A DNA stretch of 64,000 nt, taken from NCBI GenBank assembly GCA_018268835.1, contig JAFDVU010000004.1:1-64000 (forward strand), in the 5' to 3' direction. The DNA is from Acidobacteriota bacterium. Its GTDB lineage: Bacteria > Acidobacteriota > Terriglobia > Bryobacterales > Bryobacteraceae. The translations under genes and the position numbers were made by a program. Of the stretch, positions 9,945-18,059 are shown in pieces. Every line of letters begins with the position of its first letter. Position 1 is the stretch's first letter. The notes under the pieces were generated by a model. That model ran no database searches. It was not told the origin of the DNA and worked only from the letters and a program-made list of their open reading frames with translations.

Positions 9945-10757
9945 TTACGATGCGCGCACCACGGGAACACGGGGATCCTGCTCGCGCCATTCCGCGCGCA
10001 CCCACGCGTAATCGGGATCGTCGCTGGCCGCCATGGAGCGCGCACTTCCGGCCAGCGCGTTTAAGTAGTATACGTTGTATCCGTGCGCCGCCACCACCGG
10101 GTGGTAGCCTTCCGGGATCAGCACCACCTGGTTATCGCGCACCGTCAAAGTCTCATCCAGACCGCGGTCGTGCGTATACACACGTTGAATGGCGTATCCC
10201 TCGGGCTTATCGATCTTGTAGTAGTAGATCTCTTCCAGATCCACCTCGGCCGGCGGGCGGTGCTGATCGTGCTTGTGTGGCGGATAGCTGCTCCAGTTGC
10301 CGCTAGGCGTGTACACTTCCACCAGCAGCAGGCGGTGCGCGGGAAACGCCGGCATCACCAGGTGGTTGATCTGCCGCGTGGCGTTGCCCCCGCCGCGGAT
10401 TTCGATGTGCACCTCTTCGGGCGTCACCAGTCGCGCGGCGTGCTTCTCCTCCGCGCGGCAGTAGCACAGCGCCACGTCGCACCCGCTCTCCGCGGTCAAG
10501 GTGAACTCCGTCGCGACCGGCAGGTAGAGCGTGTAGGCCACGCCGTCGAACACATTTTTCCGCCGTCCGATCGCGTCCCAGTTACCGGCGCTCGACCGCA
10601 CCGAGCACACCCCGCCCAGTACCACGATCCCCAACTCGCGCGCGCCGGTGGCGGCTTCGATCCGTTCTCCCGGTTTTAGCTGTCTCGCGTCGATTCCCAG
10701 ATACTCAAACCCCGCTTCGGCGGGCTCAAATGAAGGCTTGCGAATCAGATTGTTCAA
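9945..10757 (-). CDS. iolB: 5-deoxy-glucuronate isomerase
   Basis: This ~270-residue cupin-type isomerase converts 5-deoxy-D-glucuronate to 2-deoxy-5-keto-D-gluconate. Diagnostic blocks are NWSSYPPHKHD with metal-binding His, DLEEIYYYKIDKPEGYAIQRVYT and VLIPEGYHPVVAAHGYNVYYLN. The protein should start NNLIRKPSF, so I place a TTG start at 10757, about 8 bases after AGGTGA. The open frame extends to TTG 10796, but that codon forms part of a TTGACA box. First gene of the iolB-iolD-mmsA-tal operon. Confidence 0.92.
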   Translation of the reverse strand: MNNLIRKPSFEPAEAGFEYLGIDARQLKPGERIEAATGARELGIVVLGGVCSVRSSAGNWDAIGRRKNVFDGVAYTLYLPVATEFTLTAESGCDVALCYCRAEEKHAARLVTPEEVHIEIRGGGNATRQINHLVMPAFPAHRLLLVEVYTPSGNWSSYPPHKHDQHRPPAEVDLEEIYYYKIDKPEGYAIQRVYTHDRGLDETLTVRDNQVVLIPEGYHPVVAAHGYNVYYLNALAGSARSMAASDDPDYAWVRAEWREQDPRVPVVRAS

Positions 10758-10767
10758 GATGTTTTCA

Positions 10768-10796
10768 CCTGTACACCCCGGCTCCCCGACTGTCAA
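10768..10796 (-). promoter_or_regulatory. Promoter candidate for the inositol operon
   Basis: A perfect TTGACA (10796-10791) is followed after 17 bases by TACAGG (10773-10768), a weak -10. Transcription would begin very close to the TTG at 10757. It overlaps the divergent GH53 promoter. Confidence 0.4.
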
Positions 10797-10818
10797 GCCG
10801 GCGTCCGTCTGCTACACT
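10790..10818 (+). promoter_or_regulatory. Promoter candidate for GH53 gene
   Basis: CTGTCA, 17 bases, then an extended -10 TGC-TACACT (hexamer 10813-10818). It lies 35 bases upstream of the ATG at 10854. Confidence 0.45.
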
Positions 10819-10853
10819 TGCGCTCTTCTATTGTCGACCCTCGAACTGCCACC

Positions 10854-11882
10854 ATGCGTCTCGCAACGTACTTTGCCGCTCTCCTTCTCAGCGCCGGCTC
10901 GCTCCGCGCCGCCGGTTACGCCATCGGCGCGGACCTCTCCTTTTTAAAACAGGCCGAGGACTCCGGGACCGCCTTCAAGGACCACGGACAGCCACGCCCC
11001 GGGCTGCAGATCTTCAAGGACCACGGCTACAACTGGATCCGCCTGCGCCTGTTTCACACTCCCGCACAACTCCCCAACAACCTGGACTACACCATCGCGC
11101 TGGCGAAATCCGCCAAGGCACTGGGCTACAAATTCCTGCTCGATTACCACTACTCCGATACCTGGGCCGACCCGGGCAAACAGTTCATCCCCAAAGCGTG
11201 GGAGGGCATGACCCACGAGCAGATGGTCGAAGCGCTGTTCACCTACACCCGCGACACTATCGCCCGCTTCCGCGAAGCCGGCGTGCTCCCGGATATGGTG
11301 CAGATCGGCAACGAGATCACCAACGGCATGCTCTGGCCCGACGCCCGGCTGCCCGCGCAGTGGGACCACTTTGCCGATTTCATCCGCGCGGGAATCGCCG
11401 GGGTCGAAGCCGGCAAGGATCGTGCGCCGCGTCCCCGCATCATGATCCACATCGATAAGGGCGGCGACGCCCGCGCCACGAAGGCGTTTTTCGACAAGCT
11501 CAACACCTACCACGTCAACTACGACGTCATCGGCCAGTCGTATTACCCGTGGTGGCACGGCACTCTGCTCGACCTGCGCGAGAACCTGGCTTTCATGGCC
11601 CGGGAGTACCGCAAGGAGATCATCGTGGTCGAAGCGGCCTACAACTACCGTCCGGCTGAGTACCGCGACAAGCCCGCGCCCTTTCCGGAAACACCCGAAG
11701 GCCAGCGCGACTTCTGGGATGAACTCAACCGGGTGGTGATGGCCACGCCGGACGGTCTCGGCGCCGGACTCTTCTGGTGGGAGCCGGCGGTGGCGGGGGG
11801 CCGGGGATCGCGGGTCTTCTTCGACCAGGATTCGAACGCGCTTCCGGTGCTCACCGTCTTCGATCGCTGGACGCGCCGCTAA
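10854..11882 (+). CDS. Exported arabinogalactan endo-beta-1,4-galactanase (GH53)
   Basis: This 342-residue protein has a signal peptide of about 20 residues (hydrophobic core AALLLSAG, ending LRAA). The GH53 core starts at GADLSFLKQAEDSG and continues with WIRLRLFHTP and FLLDYHYSDTWADPGKQ. The acid/base Glu is E154 in IGNEITNG and the nucleophile is E260 in VVEAAYNY. The family cleaves beta-1,4-galactan side chains of plant pectin and arabinogalactan. The ATG at 10854 is chosen because it begins the signal peptide; an upstream in-frame start at 10818 would add 12 polar residues. The divergent neighbour is the inositol operon. Confidence 0.9.
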   Translation: MRLATYFAALLLSAGSLRAAGYAIGADLSFLKQAEDSGTAFKDHGQPRPGLQIFKDHGYNWIRLRLFHTPAQLPNNLDYTIALAKSAKALGYKFLLDYHYSDTWADPGKQFIPKAWEGMTHEQMVEALFTYTRDTIARFREAGVLPDMVQIGNEITNGMLWPDARLPAQWDHFADFIRAGIAGVEAGKDRAPRPRIMIHIDKGGDARATKAFFDKLNTYHVNYDVIGQSYYPWWHGTLLDLRENLAFMAREYRKEIIVVEAAYNYRPAEYRDKPAPFPETPEGQRDFWDELNRVVMATPDGLGAGLFWWEPAVAGGRGSRVFFDQDSNALPVLTVFDRWTRR

Positions 11883-11903
11883 GCGGCAGCCCGATACCGG
11901 GAA

Positions 11904-13250
11904 CTAATCCGCCGATGCCGCGCGGAGAATCGCGGCGGCGCTGCGCTCCACGTCCTCCTCGCGGGTAGCCCACGAGGACACGCTGATCCGCATGGCCGCC
12001 CGGCCCTGCCATTCCGTGGGTCCGCACCAGCAGGTTCCGTCGCGCTGCACGCGCTCGATGACGCGGGCGTTGCGCGCCGCGCCGCCGAAGGAAACCAGCA
12101 CCTGGTTGAGCACGACCTCGTTAAGGATTTCGCAGCCGCCGTCGCGCAGAACCTCCGCGAAGCGGCGGGCGAAGCGGCAGTTGCGCTCGATCAGACCGGC
12201 GAGTCCGGCGCGGCCGAGCGACTTCAGGGCCGCCCAGATCTCCACCCCGCGGGCGCGGCGGGAGAGTTCGGGCGTGTATTGCGAAGGCTCGCGGTGTCCG
12301 CCCTGCGGAAGATACGCGGCGGTGAGGGACATCGCGCCCTTCAGCGCCGCCGCGTCGCGCACGAAGGCGAGGCCGCTGTCGTAGGGGACGTTGAGCCACT
12401 TGTGCGCGTCGGTGGCCCAGGAATCGGCCGCGGCCACGCCTTCCACCAGGTGGGCGTGCAGAGGGCTGGCCGCCGCCCAGAGCCCGAACGCGCCGTCGAC
12501 GTGCACCCAGGCGCCGGCGGCGTGCGCCCGCGCGCAGATTTCGGCCGCCGGATCGAACGCGCCGGTGTTGACGTTGCCCGCCTGGAGGCAGACGATCGCG
12601 GGCCAGGTGATGCTCGGCAGTCGCGCGGCGATCATGCGGCCCTGCCCGTCCACCGGCACGCGAACAACGCGCGAGCGGCCGAGGCCGAGCATGCCCAGCG
12701 CCTTGATGAGCGAAGGGTGTGCTTCGTCACCGATGACCACCGTGATGGGCGGCGCGCCGAACAACCCGTCTGCCTCGACGTCCCAGCCCTCGCGCGCCAG
12801 GACGGCGTGGCGCGCCGCGGCGAGCGCCGTGAAGTTGGCCACGGTCGCGCCGGTCACGAACGCTCCGCCGCAGCCGGCGGGCAGTTTCAGTACGTCCAAC
12901 AGCCAGGCGAGCGAGACCTCTTCGAGCACGGTGCCGATCGGGGACGCGACGAACAACCCGGGGTTCTGATCCCACGCGCCGGCCAGCCAGTTGGCGGCCA
13001 GCGCCGCCGGCAGCGAGCCGCCGATCACGAACCCGAAGTAGCGGCGTCCGGCCATCGCCACCGTCGCCGGAGAACCGATGCGGTCGAGCGTCTCCAGAAC
13101 GCGTGCCGGATCCGCCGGGCCCTCGGGCATTGGCTCGTCGAGTTCCGCGAGGCGCGCCACGGCCTCGTCCGAAGGCGCGACGCCGCGCCGGTCGATCTCT
13201 TCGAGGTAGCGCGCCGCGATGTCCGCGGCTTGCTGCAGCAGGGCACGCAT
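11904..13250 (-). CDS. PLP-dependent decarboxylase (group II, aromatic amino acid/glutamate type)
   Basis: This 448-residue fold-type I PLP enzyme has the PLP Lys in SWATDAHKWLNVPYDSG, with WVHVDGAFGLWA supplying the Asp that pairs with the pyridine nitrogen. GGAFVTGATVANFTALAAAR is the phosphate-binding block. The family decarboxylates aromatic L-amino acids, glutamate or diaminobutyrate. The sequence alone does not settle the substrate, and some relatives are aldehyde synthases. It stands alone between GH53 and an exported protein, so context gives no pathway. Confidence 0.85.
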   Translation of the reverse strand: MRALLQQAADIAARYLEEIDRRGVAPSDEAVARLAELDEPMPEGPADPARVLETLDRIGSPATVAMAGRRYFGFVIGGSLPAALAANWLAGAWDQNPGLFVASPIGTVLEEVSLAWLLDVLKLPAGCGGAFVTGATVANFTALAAARHAVLAREGWDVEADGLFGAPPITVVIGDEAHPSLIKALGMLGLGRSRVVRVPVDGQGRMIAARLPSITWPAIVCLQAGNVNTGAFDPAAEICARAHAAGAWVHVDGAFGLWAAASPLHAHLVEGVAAADSWATDAHKWLNVPYDSGLAFVRDAAALKGAMSLTAAYLPQGGHREPSQYTPELSRRARGVEIWAALKSLGRAGLAGLIERNCRFARRFAEVLRDGGCEILNEVVLNQVLVSFGGAARNARVIERVQRDGTCWCGPTEWQGRAAMRISVSSWATREEDVERSAAAILRAASAD

Positions 13251-13308
13251 CCTTCGATGGTAGCGTGACCGGCGTGGCCGACCCGTGAGGTGAAAGGGGG
13301 CCGCCGGG

Positions 13309-14241
13309 CTAGTGATCCTGCGGTACGTTCTGTCGCGCGCCGGCGGCCGCCGGGTTGAACTCCTTCATCAGGTCGGCGAACGGCGCGGGCTGGTAATCGG
13401 ACGGCACCTGGAACGCCGCCGCCGGGACGGAGCCGGTGGTGTAGTTGTCCATCTCCATCGTGGTCGCCATGAGCGGACCGTCGCCGACGGTGATGCCTTG
13501 CGCGGCCAGCATCTGCCCCATGGACGGCATGAAGACGCGGTTTTCGCTCTTCAGCATGAGACCGGTGGAGTCTTTCATCACGCCCTGCATGGCTTCCCGC
13601 ATCTTTTCGGCGAAGGGACCCTGGCCAAACGCCGAAGAAGACATCTCGGCCGGGGACAGACCGGCGATGGAGGTCCACTTCTTCGTGTTCCACTGCTTCA
13701 ATTCGGGAAATCGTTCGACTGCCTCCGCGGTGGCCATCCAGTTGTGAACTTCGATCTTCATCTGCATGGTGGTTCCGGCCGGATTCGGCACATCCACGGT
13801 CAAGGTCAGCAGGAACTCCTCGACGGGGACGTTGTGGACCATCGCCGTCTTCCCGGACTTCGCGGCGGTGACATCCATCTTCATCTGCTGCATCATCGCC
13901 CGCGCCTGCTCCGGGATCAACGCCTCGACCTGCTTGCCAAAGTCGGCCGCCGGCAAGGAGGCGTAGCGTTTGCTCGCCGGATGCAGCAGGATGACCTGCT
14001 GCTTGCCGTAGTCGATGAGATAGGTAAGTTTGCCGAACTCGGAGGCCACCTGATCGCCGTGGATGCGGACGGTGCTCTCGGCCGGCATGGCGCCGGCCAT
14101 CTGGCGTTTCATGGCGTCAGCCATTTGCGGCGGCAGGCCGGAGGAGAACTCGAAGGTCGATTTGTAGTGAATGGTGAGATCGGCGCGCGCGGCGGGCGTC
14201 AGAAGCAAGGCTGCGAGGCAAACAAAATGGCGCAACTGCAT
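13309..14241 (-). CDS. Exported protein of unknown function, DUF4412-like
   Basis: This 310-residue protein has a signal peptide (MQLRHFVCLAALLLTPAARA). The mature part begins DLTIHYKSTFEF and contains VRIHGDQVASEFG and YLIDYGKQQVILLHPASKRY. This pattern of short beta strands reporting a basal lipoprotein-like fold resembles DUF4412 proteins. The middle is unusually Met-rich (several MMQQMKM-type stretches). No catalytic motif is seen. Its stop is 58 bases from the decarboxylase start, so it may precede that gene on the same transcript, with no functional link evident. Confidence 0.6.
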   Translation of the reverse strand: MQLRHFVCLAALLLTPAARADLTIHYKSTFEFSSGLPPQMADAMKRQMAGAMPAESTVRIHGDQVASEFGKLTYLIDYGKQQVILLHPASKRYASLPAADFGKQVEALIPEQARAMMQQMKMDVTAAKSGKTAMVHNVPVEEFLLTLTVDVPNPAGTTMQMKIEVHNWMATAEAVERFPELKQWNTKKWTSIAGLSPAEMSSSAFGQGPFAEKMREAMQGVMKDSTGLMLKSENRVFMPSMGQMLAAQGITVGDGPLMATTMEMDNYTTGSVPAAAFQVPSDYQPAPFADLMKEFNPAAAGARQNVPQDH

Positions 14242-14256
14242 GCCTAAGAGTAGCAG

Positions 14257-15219
14257 TTACGAAGCGCCGGAGAGTACCTCGGCGAAAAGCGCGCGATCCA
14301 CGTTGCCGCCGGTGACTATTGCGGCCACGCGGCGGCCAAGGTTGCGCTCCTTTTCCTGGAGAATTGCCGCCACGCCCGCCGCGCCGGCACCCTCGGCCAC
14401 GTTGTGGGTGTCGTCGTAGACGGCGCGCATGGCTTCGGCCACTTCGGCGTCCGTGACCATGACGACGCGGGAGGCGTGCTCCCAGATGACGGCCAGGGCG
14501 TCGCGGTCGGGAGCCGGCACGGCCATGCCGTCGGCGATGCGCGTGCTCGAAGGGGAGGCGACGTACTCGCGCCGCTGGAAGGCATCGTACTGCGCGCGGG
14601 CGTGCGCGCTGCACACGCCGACGATTTCGGTCTTCACCCCGAGCGCCGCGCGCGCGGCCGCCGCGCCGCAGATGCCGCTGCCCATCCCGATGGGCACGTA
14701 GAGCACGTCGAGCGGGGGCGCGGAAGTGAACAGTTCCCAGTAGAGGGTGGCGGTCCCTTCCACCAGCCAGGGATGATAGGAGCCCGCGGCGTGGTGACCG
14801 CCGGCCCGCGCCCAGCGCATGGCCTCCTGCCGCGCCTCTTCGAAATTGTCGCCGTGCTCGACCAGGGTCGCGCCGAGCGAGCGCATCGCGCGATTTTTGG
14901 AGGGGCTGTTTCCGTGCGGCACGTAGATGACCGGTTCGATGCCTTCGCGGCGCGCGGCGAAGGCCACCGCCTGCCCGTAGTTGCCGCGCGTGGCGGCGAC
15001 GGCGCATTTGGGCGACGCTCCGCTTTCGCGCAGGCGCCGAAAGTAGGTCAGGGCGCTACGGATCTTGAACGCGCCCAGCGGCGTGTGGTTCTCGTGCTTG
15101 AGCCAGACCTCGGCGCCGGCGCGTTCGCAGAGCAGAGGCCAACGGTACTGCGGGGTGGGCGGCATGGCCTCGTAAACGGCGTCCGAGGCCCGCCGGATCA
15201 GGTCGGCTGAGGGCAGCAT
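14257..15219 (-). CDS. Threonine/serine dehydratase-like PLP enzyme
   Basis: This 320-residue fold-type II PLP enzyme has Lys52 in KHENHTPLGAFKIRSAL as the Schiff-base residue. GNYGQAVAFAARREG is the substrate/cofactor loop, and the phosphate-binding glycine loop reads PIGMGSGICGAAAA. The family covers threonine dehydratases and the EutB-type dehydratases of hydroxyectoine utilisation, which share the KxENxTPxGAFK form. No ACT regulatory domain is present, so it would be catabolic rather than the isoleucine-biosynthetic form. Head-to-head with the M16 protease gene. Confidence 0.82.
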   Translation of the reverse strand: MLPSADLIRRASDAVYEAMPPTPQYRWPLLCERAGAEVWLKHENHTPLGAFKIRSALTYFRRLRESGASPKCAVAATRGNYGQAVAFAARREGIEPVIYVPHGNSPSKNRAMRSLGATLVEHGDNFEEARQEAMRWARAGGHHAAGSYHPWLVEGTATLYWELFTSAPPLDVLYVPIGMGSGICGAAAARAALGVKTEIVGVCSAHARAQYDAFQRREYVASPSSTRIADGMAVPAPDRDALAVIWEHASRVVMVTDAEVAEAMRAVYDDTHNVAEGAGAAGVAAILQEKERNLGRRVAAIVTGGNVDRALFAEVLSGAS

Positions 15220-15235
15220 TCCCTTAATGTAGCGC

Positions 15236-15262
15236 TTGGACGATACCTTGCCCTGTTAGAAT
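15236..15262 (+). promoter_or_regulatory. Promoter candidate for M16 protease gene
   Basis: TTGGAC at 15236-15241 and an extended -10 TGT-TAGAAT (hexamer 15257-15262), spacer 15. The predicted start of transcription falls near an ATG at 15268 that opens a 7-codon ORF (stop ending 15291) overlapping the true ATG at 15281. Confidence 0.45.
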
Positions 15263-15280
15263 CGTCCATGAGTATCAGAT

Positions 15281-18019
15281 ATGACGTGTAAACTCGGGTT
15301 CGCCCTGCTTTCTCTCCTCGTTTGGAGCGCCGCCGCGCCCGCACAGGCACTGCCGCCCGGCGTCCAGAAGGTCACCAACGTGGAAGGCATCACGGAGTAT
15401 GCCCTCCCCAACGGCTTGAAGGTCCTGCTCTTCCCGGACCCGTCCAATGCGAAGGTGACGGTCAACGTGACGTACATGGTGGGATCGCGCTTCGAAGGCT
15501 ATGGCGAGACCGGCATGGCCCACCTGCTGGAACATATCATGTTCCTCAAGACCGCCACGCGGGATAACGTGAAGAAGGAACTGACGGACCACGGCGCCGA
15601 ATACAACGGCAGCACCTCGTGGGATCGCACGAACTACTTCGAGACGATGACGGCGAGCGACGAAAACCTCAAGTTCGGCATCGAACTGGAGGCCGACCGC
15701 ATGACTCACGCGCGCGTGGAAAAGCAATTGCTGGATACGGAAATGACGGTAGTGCGCAGCGAGTTCGAAATGCGCGAGAACTCGCCGCAGGGCATCCTGC
15801 TGCAGCGCGTGCTCGAAGCCGGCTACTCGTGGCATAACTACGGGCACATGCCGATCGGTGACCGCAGCGACATCGAGCACGTGCCGATCGATCACCTTGC
15901 GGCCTTTTACCGCAAGTTCTACCAGCCGGATAACGCGATGCTCACCGTCGCGGGCAAGTTCGACGAAGAGAAGGCGCTGAAATTGATCACGGACAACTTC
16001 GGGAAGATTCCGAAGCCCACGCGCGTGATCCAGCCGGAGTGGACGGTGGAACCGACGCAGGACGGCGAACGCACGGTCACCCTTCGCCGCGTGGGCGACA
16101 ACCCGGCGGCGATGGTGATGTACCACGTGCCGGCGGGGGCGCATCCCGATGCCGCGGCGCTCGAAGTGCTCACCGGCGTGCTGGGCGACTCTCCCTCGGG
16201 ACGCCTCTACAAGGCGCTGGTGGATAACAAGAAGGCCGTGCGCGCGAACATGGGGGTCGAGGAGCTGCACGATCCCGGCTTCATGATCGCCTCGGTCAGT
16301 CTGCAAGGGGACCAGAACCTGCAGGAAGCCACGCAGTTGATGCTCAAGACGATCGACAACGCGATCACGGAGCCGCCCAGCAAGGAAGAGGTGGACCGGG
16401 TGAAGACGAGGCTGCTGAAGCAGATCGATCTCGAATTCACCGATTCCCAGGCGGTGGCGGTGGACCTGAGCGAGTGGGCGTCGCAGGGCGACTGGCGGCT
16501 GTTCTTCCTGATGCGCGACCGCATCAAGGCGGTGACCCCGGCCGACGTTCTGCGGGTCGCCAAGGCGTACATCAAGGAATCCAACCGTACCGTGGGCACA
16601 TTCGTTCCCACCCCGCATCCGGACCGCGCCGAGATCCCGGCGACGCCCGATGTCGCCGCCGAAGTGAAGAACTACAAAGGCAACGCGACTATCTCGGAGG
16701 GCGAAACCTTCGTGCCCACGCCGGAGAACATCGAGAAGCGTGTGGTTGCCGGTGTGCTTCCGGGTGGCATCAAGTACGCGCTGCTGCCCAAGAAGACGCG
16801 CGGCGGAACGGTAGTGGCGAACCTCACGATCCGCTTCGGCACGGAGAAGACGCTGTTCGGCAAGGGCGTTGCCGCGGGCATCGCCGGTTCCATGTTGATG
16901 CGCGGATCGAAACAGTACACGCGGCAGCAGATCCAGGACGAAATGGACAAGCTGAAGGCGCAGATCAACGTGAGCGGAAGCGCGACCAGCGCCACCGCGA
17001 CGATCGAGACGGTGGAAGCGAACCTGCCCGCCGCGCTGAAGTTCGTGGTGGAACTGCTGCGCGAGCCGTCCTTCCCGGAGAACGATTTCGAGACCGTGCG
17101 GGCGCAGCGCATCGCCGGCGCCGAAGCCGGCCGCAGTGATCCGCAGGCGCTCGCCTTCACCGAACTCCAGCGGCACCTCAGCCCGTATCCGCGCGGCGAC
17201 GTGCGCTACGTCTCCACGCCGGACGAGGCCATTGAGGACCTGAAGAAGGCCACGCTCGCCGACGTCAAGAAGTTCCACGACGAGTTCTACGGCGCCAGCG
17301 TGGGCGAGTTCACGGTCAGCGGGCAGTTCAACCCGGACGAGATCAAGAAGGTCGCCGGCGACCTGGTCGGGAACTGGAAGAGTCCCGGGCCGTATGCGCG
17401 GGTGATCAGCCCCTACCAGAAGATCGTGCCCGAGGATAAGAAGATCGAGACGCCGGATAAGCAGAACGCGTTCTTCATCGCGGCCGAGCCGGTGAAAATC
17501 ACCGACGAGAATCCCGATTACCCGGCCATCATCATGGCCAACTACATCTTCGGCGGCAGCAGCACCGGGTCGCGCCTGTTCGCGCGCATCCGCGATAAAG
17601 AGGGGCTGAGCTACGGTGTGCAGTCCGTTTTCAACGCGGGCATCAAGAACGACGACGGCGGCAGTTTCCTGGCGGTAGCGTTCAGCAATCCGCAGAATAC
17701 GCCGAAGGTGGAGGCCGCTTTCCGCGACGAGCTCGCCAAGACGCTGAAGGATGGTTTTACCGCCGCAGAGGTGGACACCGCAAAGAAGGCGTGGCTGCAG
17801 GAACGGCTGGTGGGGCGCGCGCAGGATGGCGCCATGGTCGGACTGCTCGCGCTGCGCATCCGCTTCGACCGCACGATGGAGTGGGATAAGACGATGGAGA
17901 CCAAGGTCGCGGCCCTCACGCCGGCACAACTCGTGGAGGCGATGCGCAAGTTCGTGGATCCGGCCCAACTCACCTACGTCAAGGCGGGCGATTTCAAGAA
18001 GGCAGGTGTTCTGCAGTAG
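15281..18019 (+). CDS. Exported M16 (pitrilysin/insulinase) zinc peptidase, two-domain form
   Basis: This 912-residue protein has a signal peptide ending near APAQA (residue ~23). The inverted zinc motif is H81-LL-E84-H85 in GMAHLLEHIMFLK, with the third ligand expected in the TEMTVVRSEFEM block. Two halves are visible: an active N-terminal half to about residue 450 and an inactive-type C-terminal half starting near VLPGGIKYALLPKKT, ending with the IRDKEGLSYGVQSVF block typical of domain 4. Such periplasmic enzymes degrade peptides in a clamshell chamber. A long opposite-strand open frame across this gene is a codon-bias shadow. Confidence 0.92.
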   Translation: MTCKLGFALLSLLVWSAAAPAQALPPGVQKVTNVEGITEYALPNGLKVLLFPDPSNAKVTVNVTYMVGSRFEGYGETGMAHLLEHIMFLKTATRDNVKKELTDHGAEYNGSTSWDRTNYFETMTASDENLKFGIELEADRMTHARVEKQLLDTEMTVVRSEFEMRENSPQGILLQRVLEAGYSWHNYGHMPIGDRSDIEHVPIDHLAAFYRKFYQPDNAMLTVAGKFDEEKALKLITDNFGKIPKPTRVIQPEWTVEPTQDGERTVTLRRVGDNPAAMVMYHVPAGAHPDAAALEVLTGVLGDSPSGRLYKALVDNKKAVRANMGVEELHDPGFMIASVSLQGDQNLQEATQLMLKTIDNAITEPPSKEEVDRVKTRLLKQIDLEFTDSQAVAVDLSEWASQGDWRLFFLMRDRIKAVTPADVLRVAKAYIKESNRTVGTFVPTPHPDRAEIPATPDVAAEVKNYKGNATISEGETFVPTPENIEKRVVAGVLPGGIKYALLPKKTRGGTVVANLTIRFGTEKTLFGKGVAAGIAGSMLMRGSKQYTRQQIQDEMDKLKAQINVSGSATSATATIETVEANLPAALKFVVELLREPSFPENDFETVRAQRIAGAEAGRSDPQALAFTELQRHLSPYPRGDVRYVSTPDEAIEDLKKATLADVKKFHDEFYGASVGEFTVSGQFNPDEIKKVAGDLVGNWKSPGPYARVISPYQKIVPEDKKIETPDKQNAFFIAAEPVKITDENPDYPAIIMANYIFGGSSTGSRLFARIRDKEGLSYGVQSVFNAGIKNDDGGSFLAVAFSNPQNTPKVEAAFRDELAKTLKDGFTAAEVDTAKKAWLQERLVGRAQDGAMVGLLALRIRFDRTMEWDKTMETKVAALTPAQLVEAMRKFVDPAQLTYVKAGDFKKAGVLQ

Positions 18020-18059
18020 CGCGGGGAGCCGAATGCAGGCCGGGAGGCCTGCGCTACTC

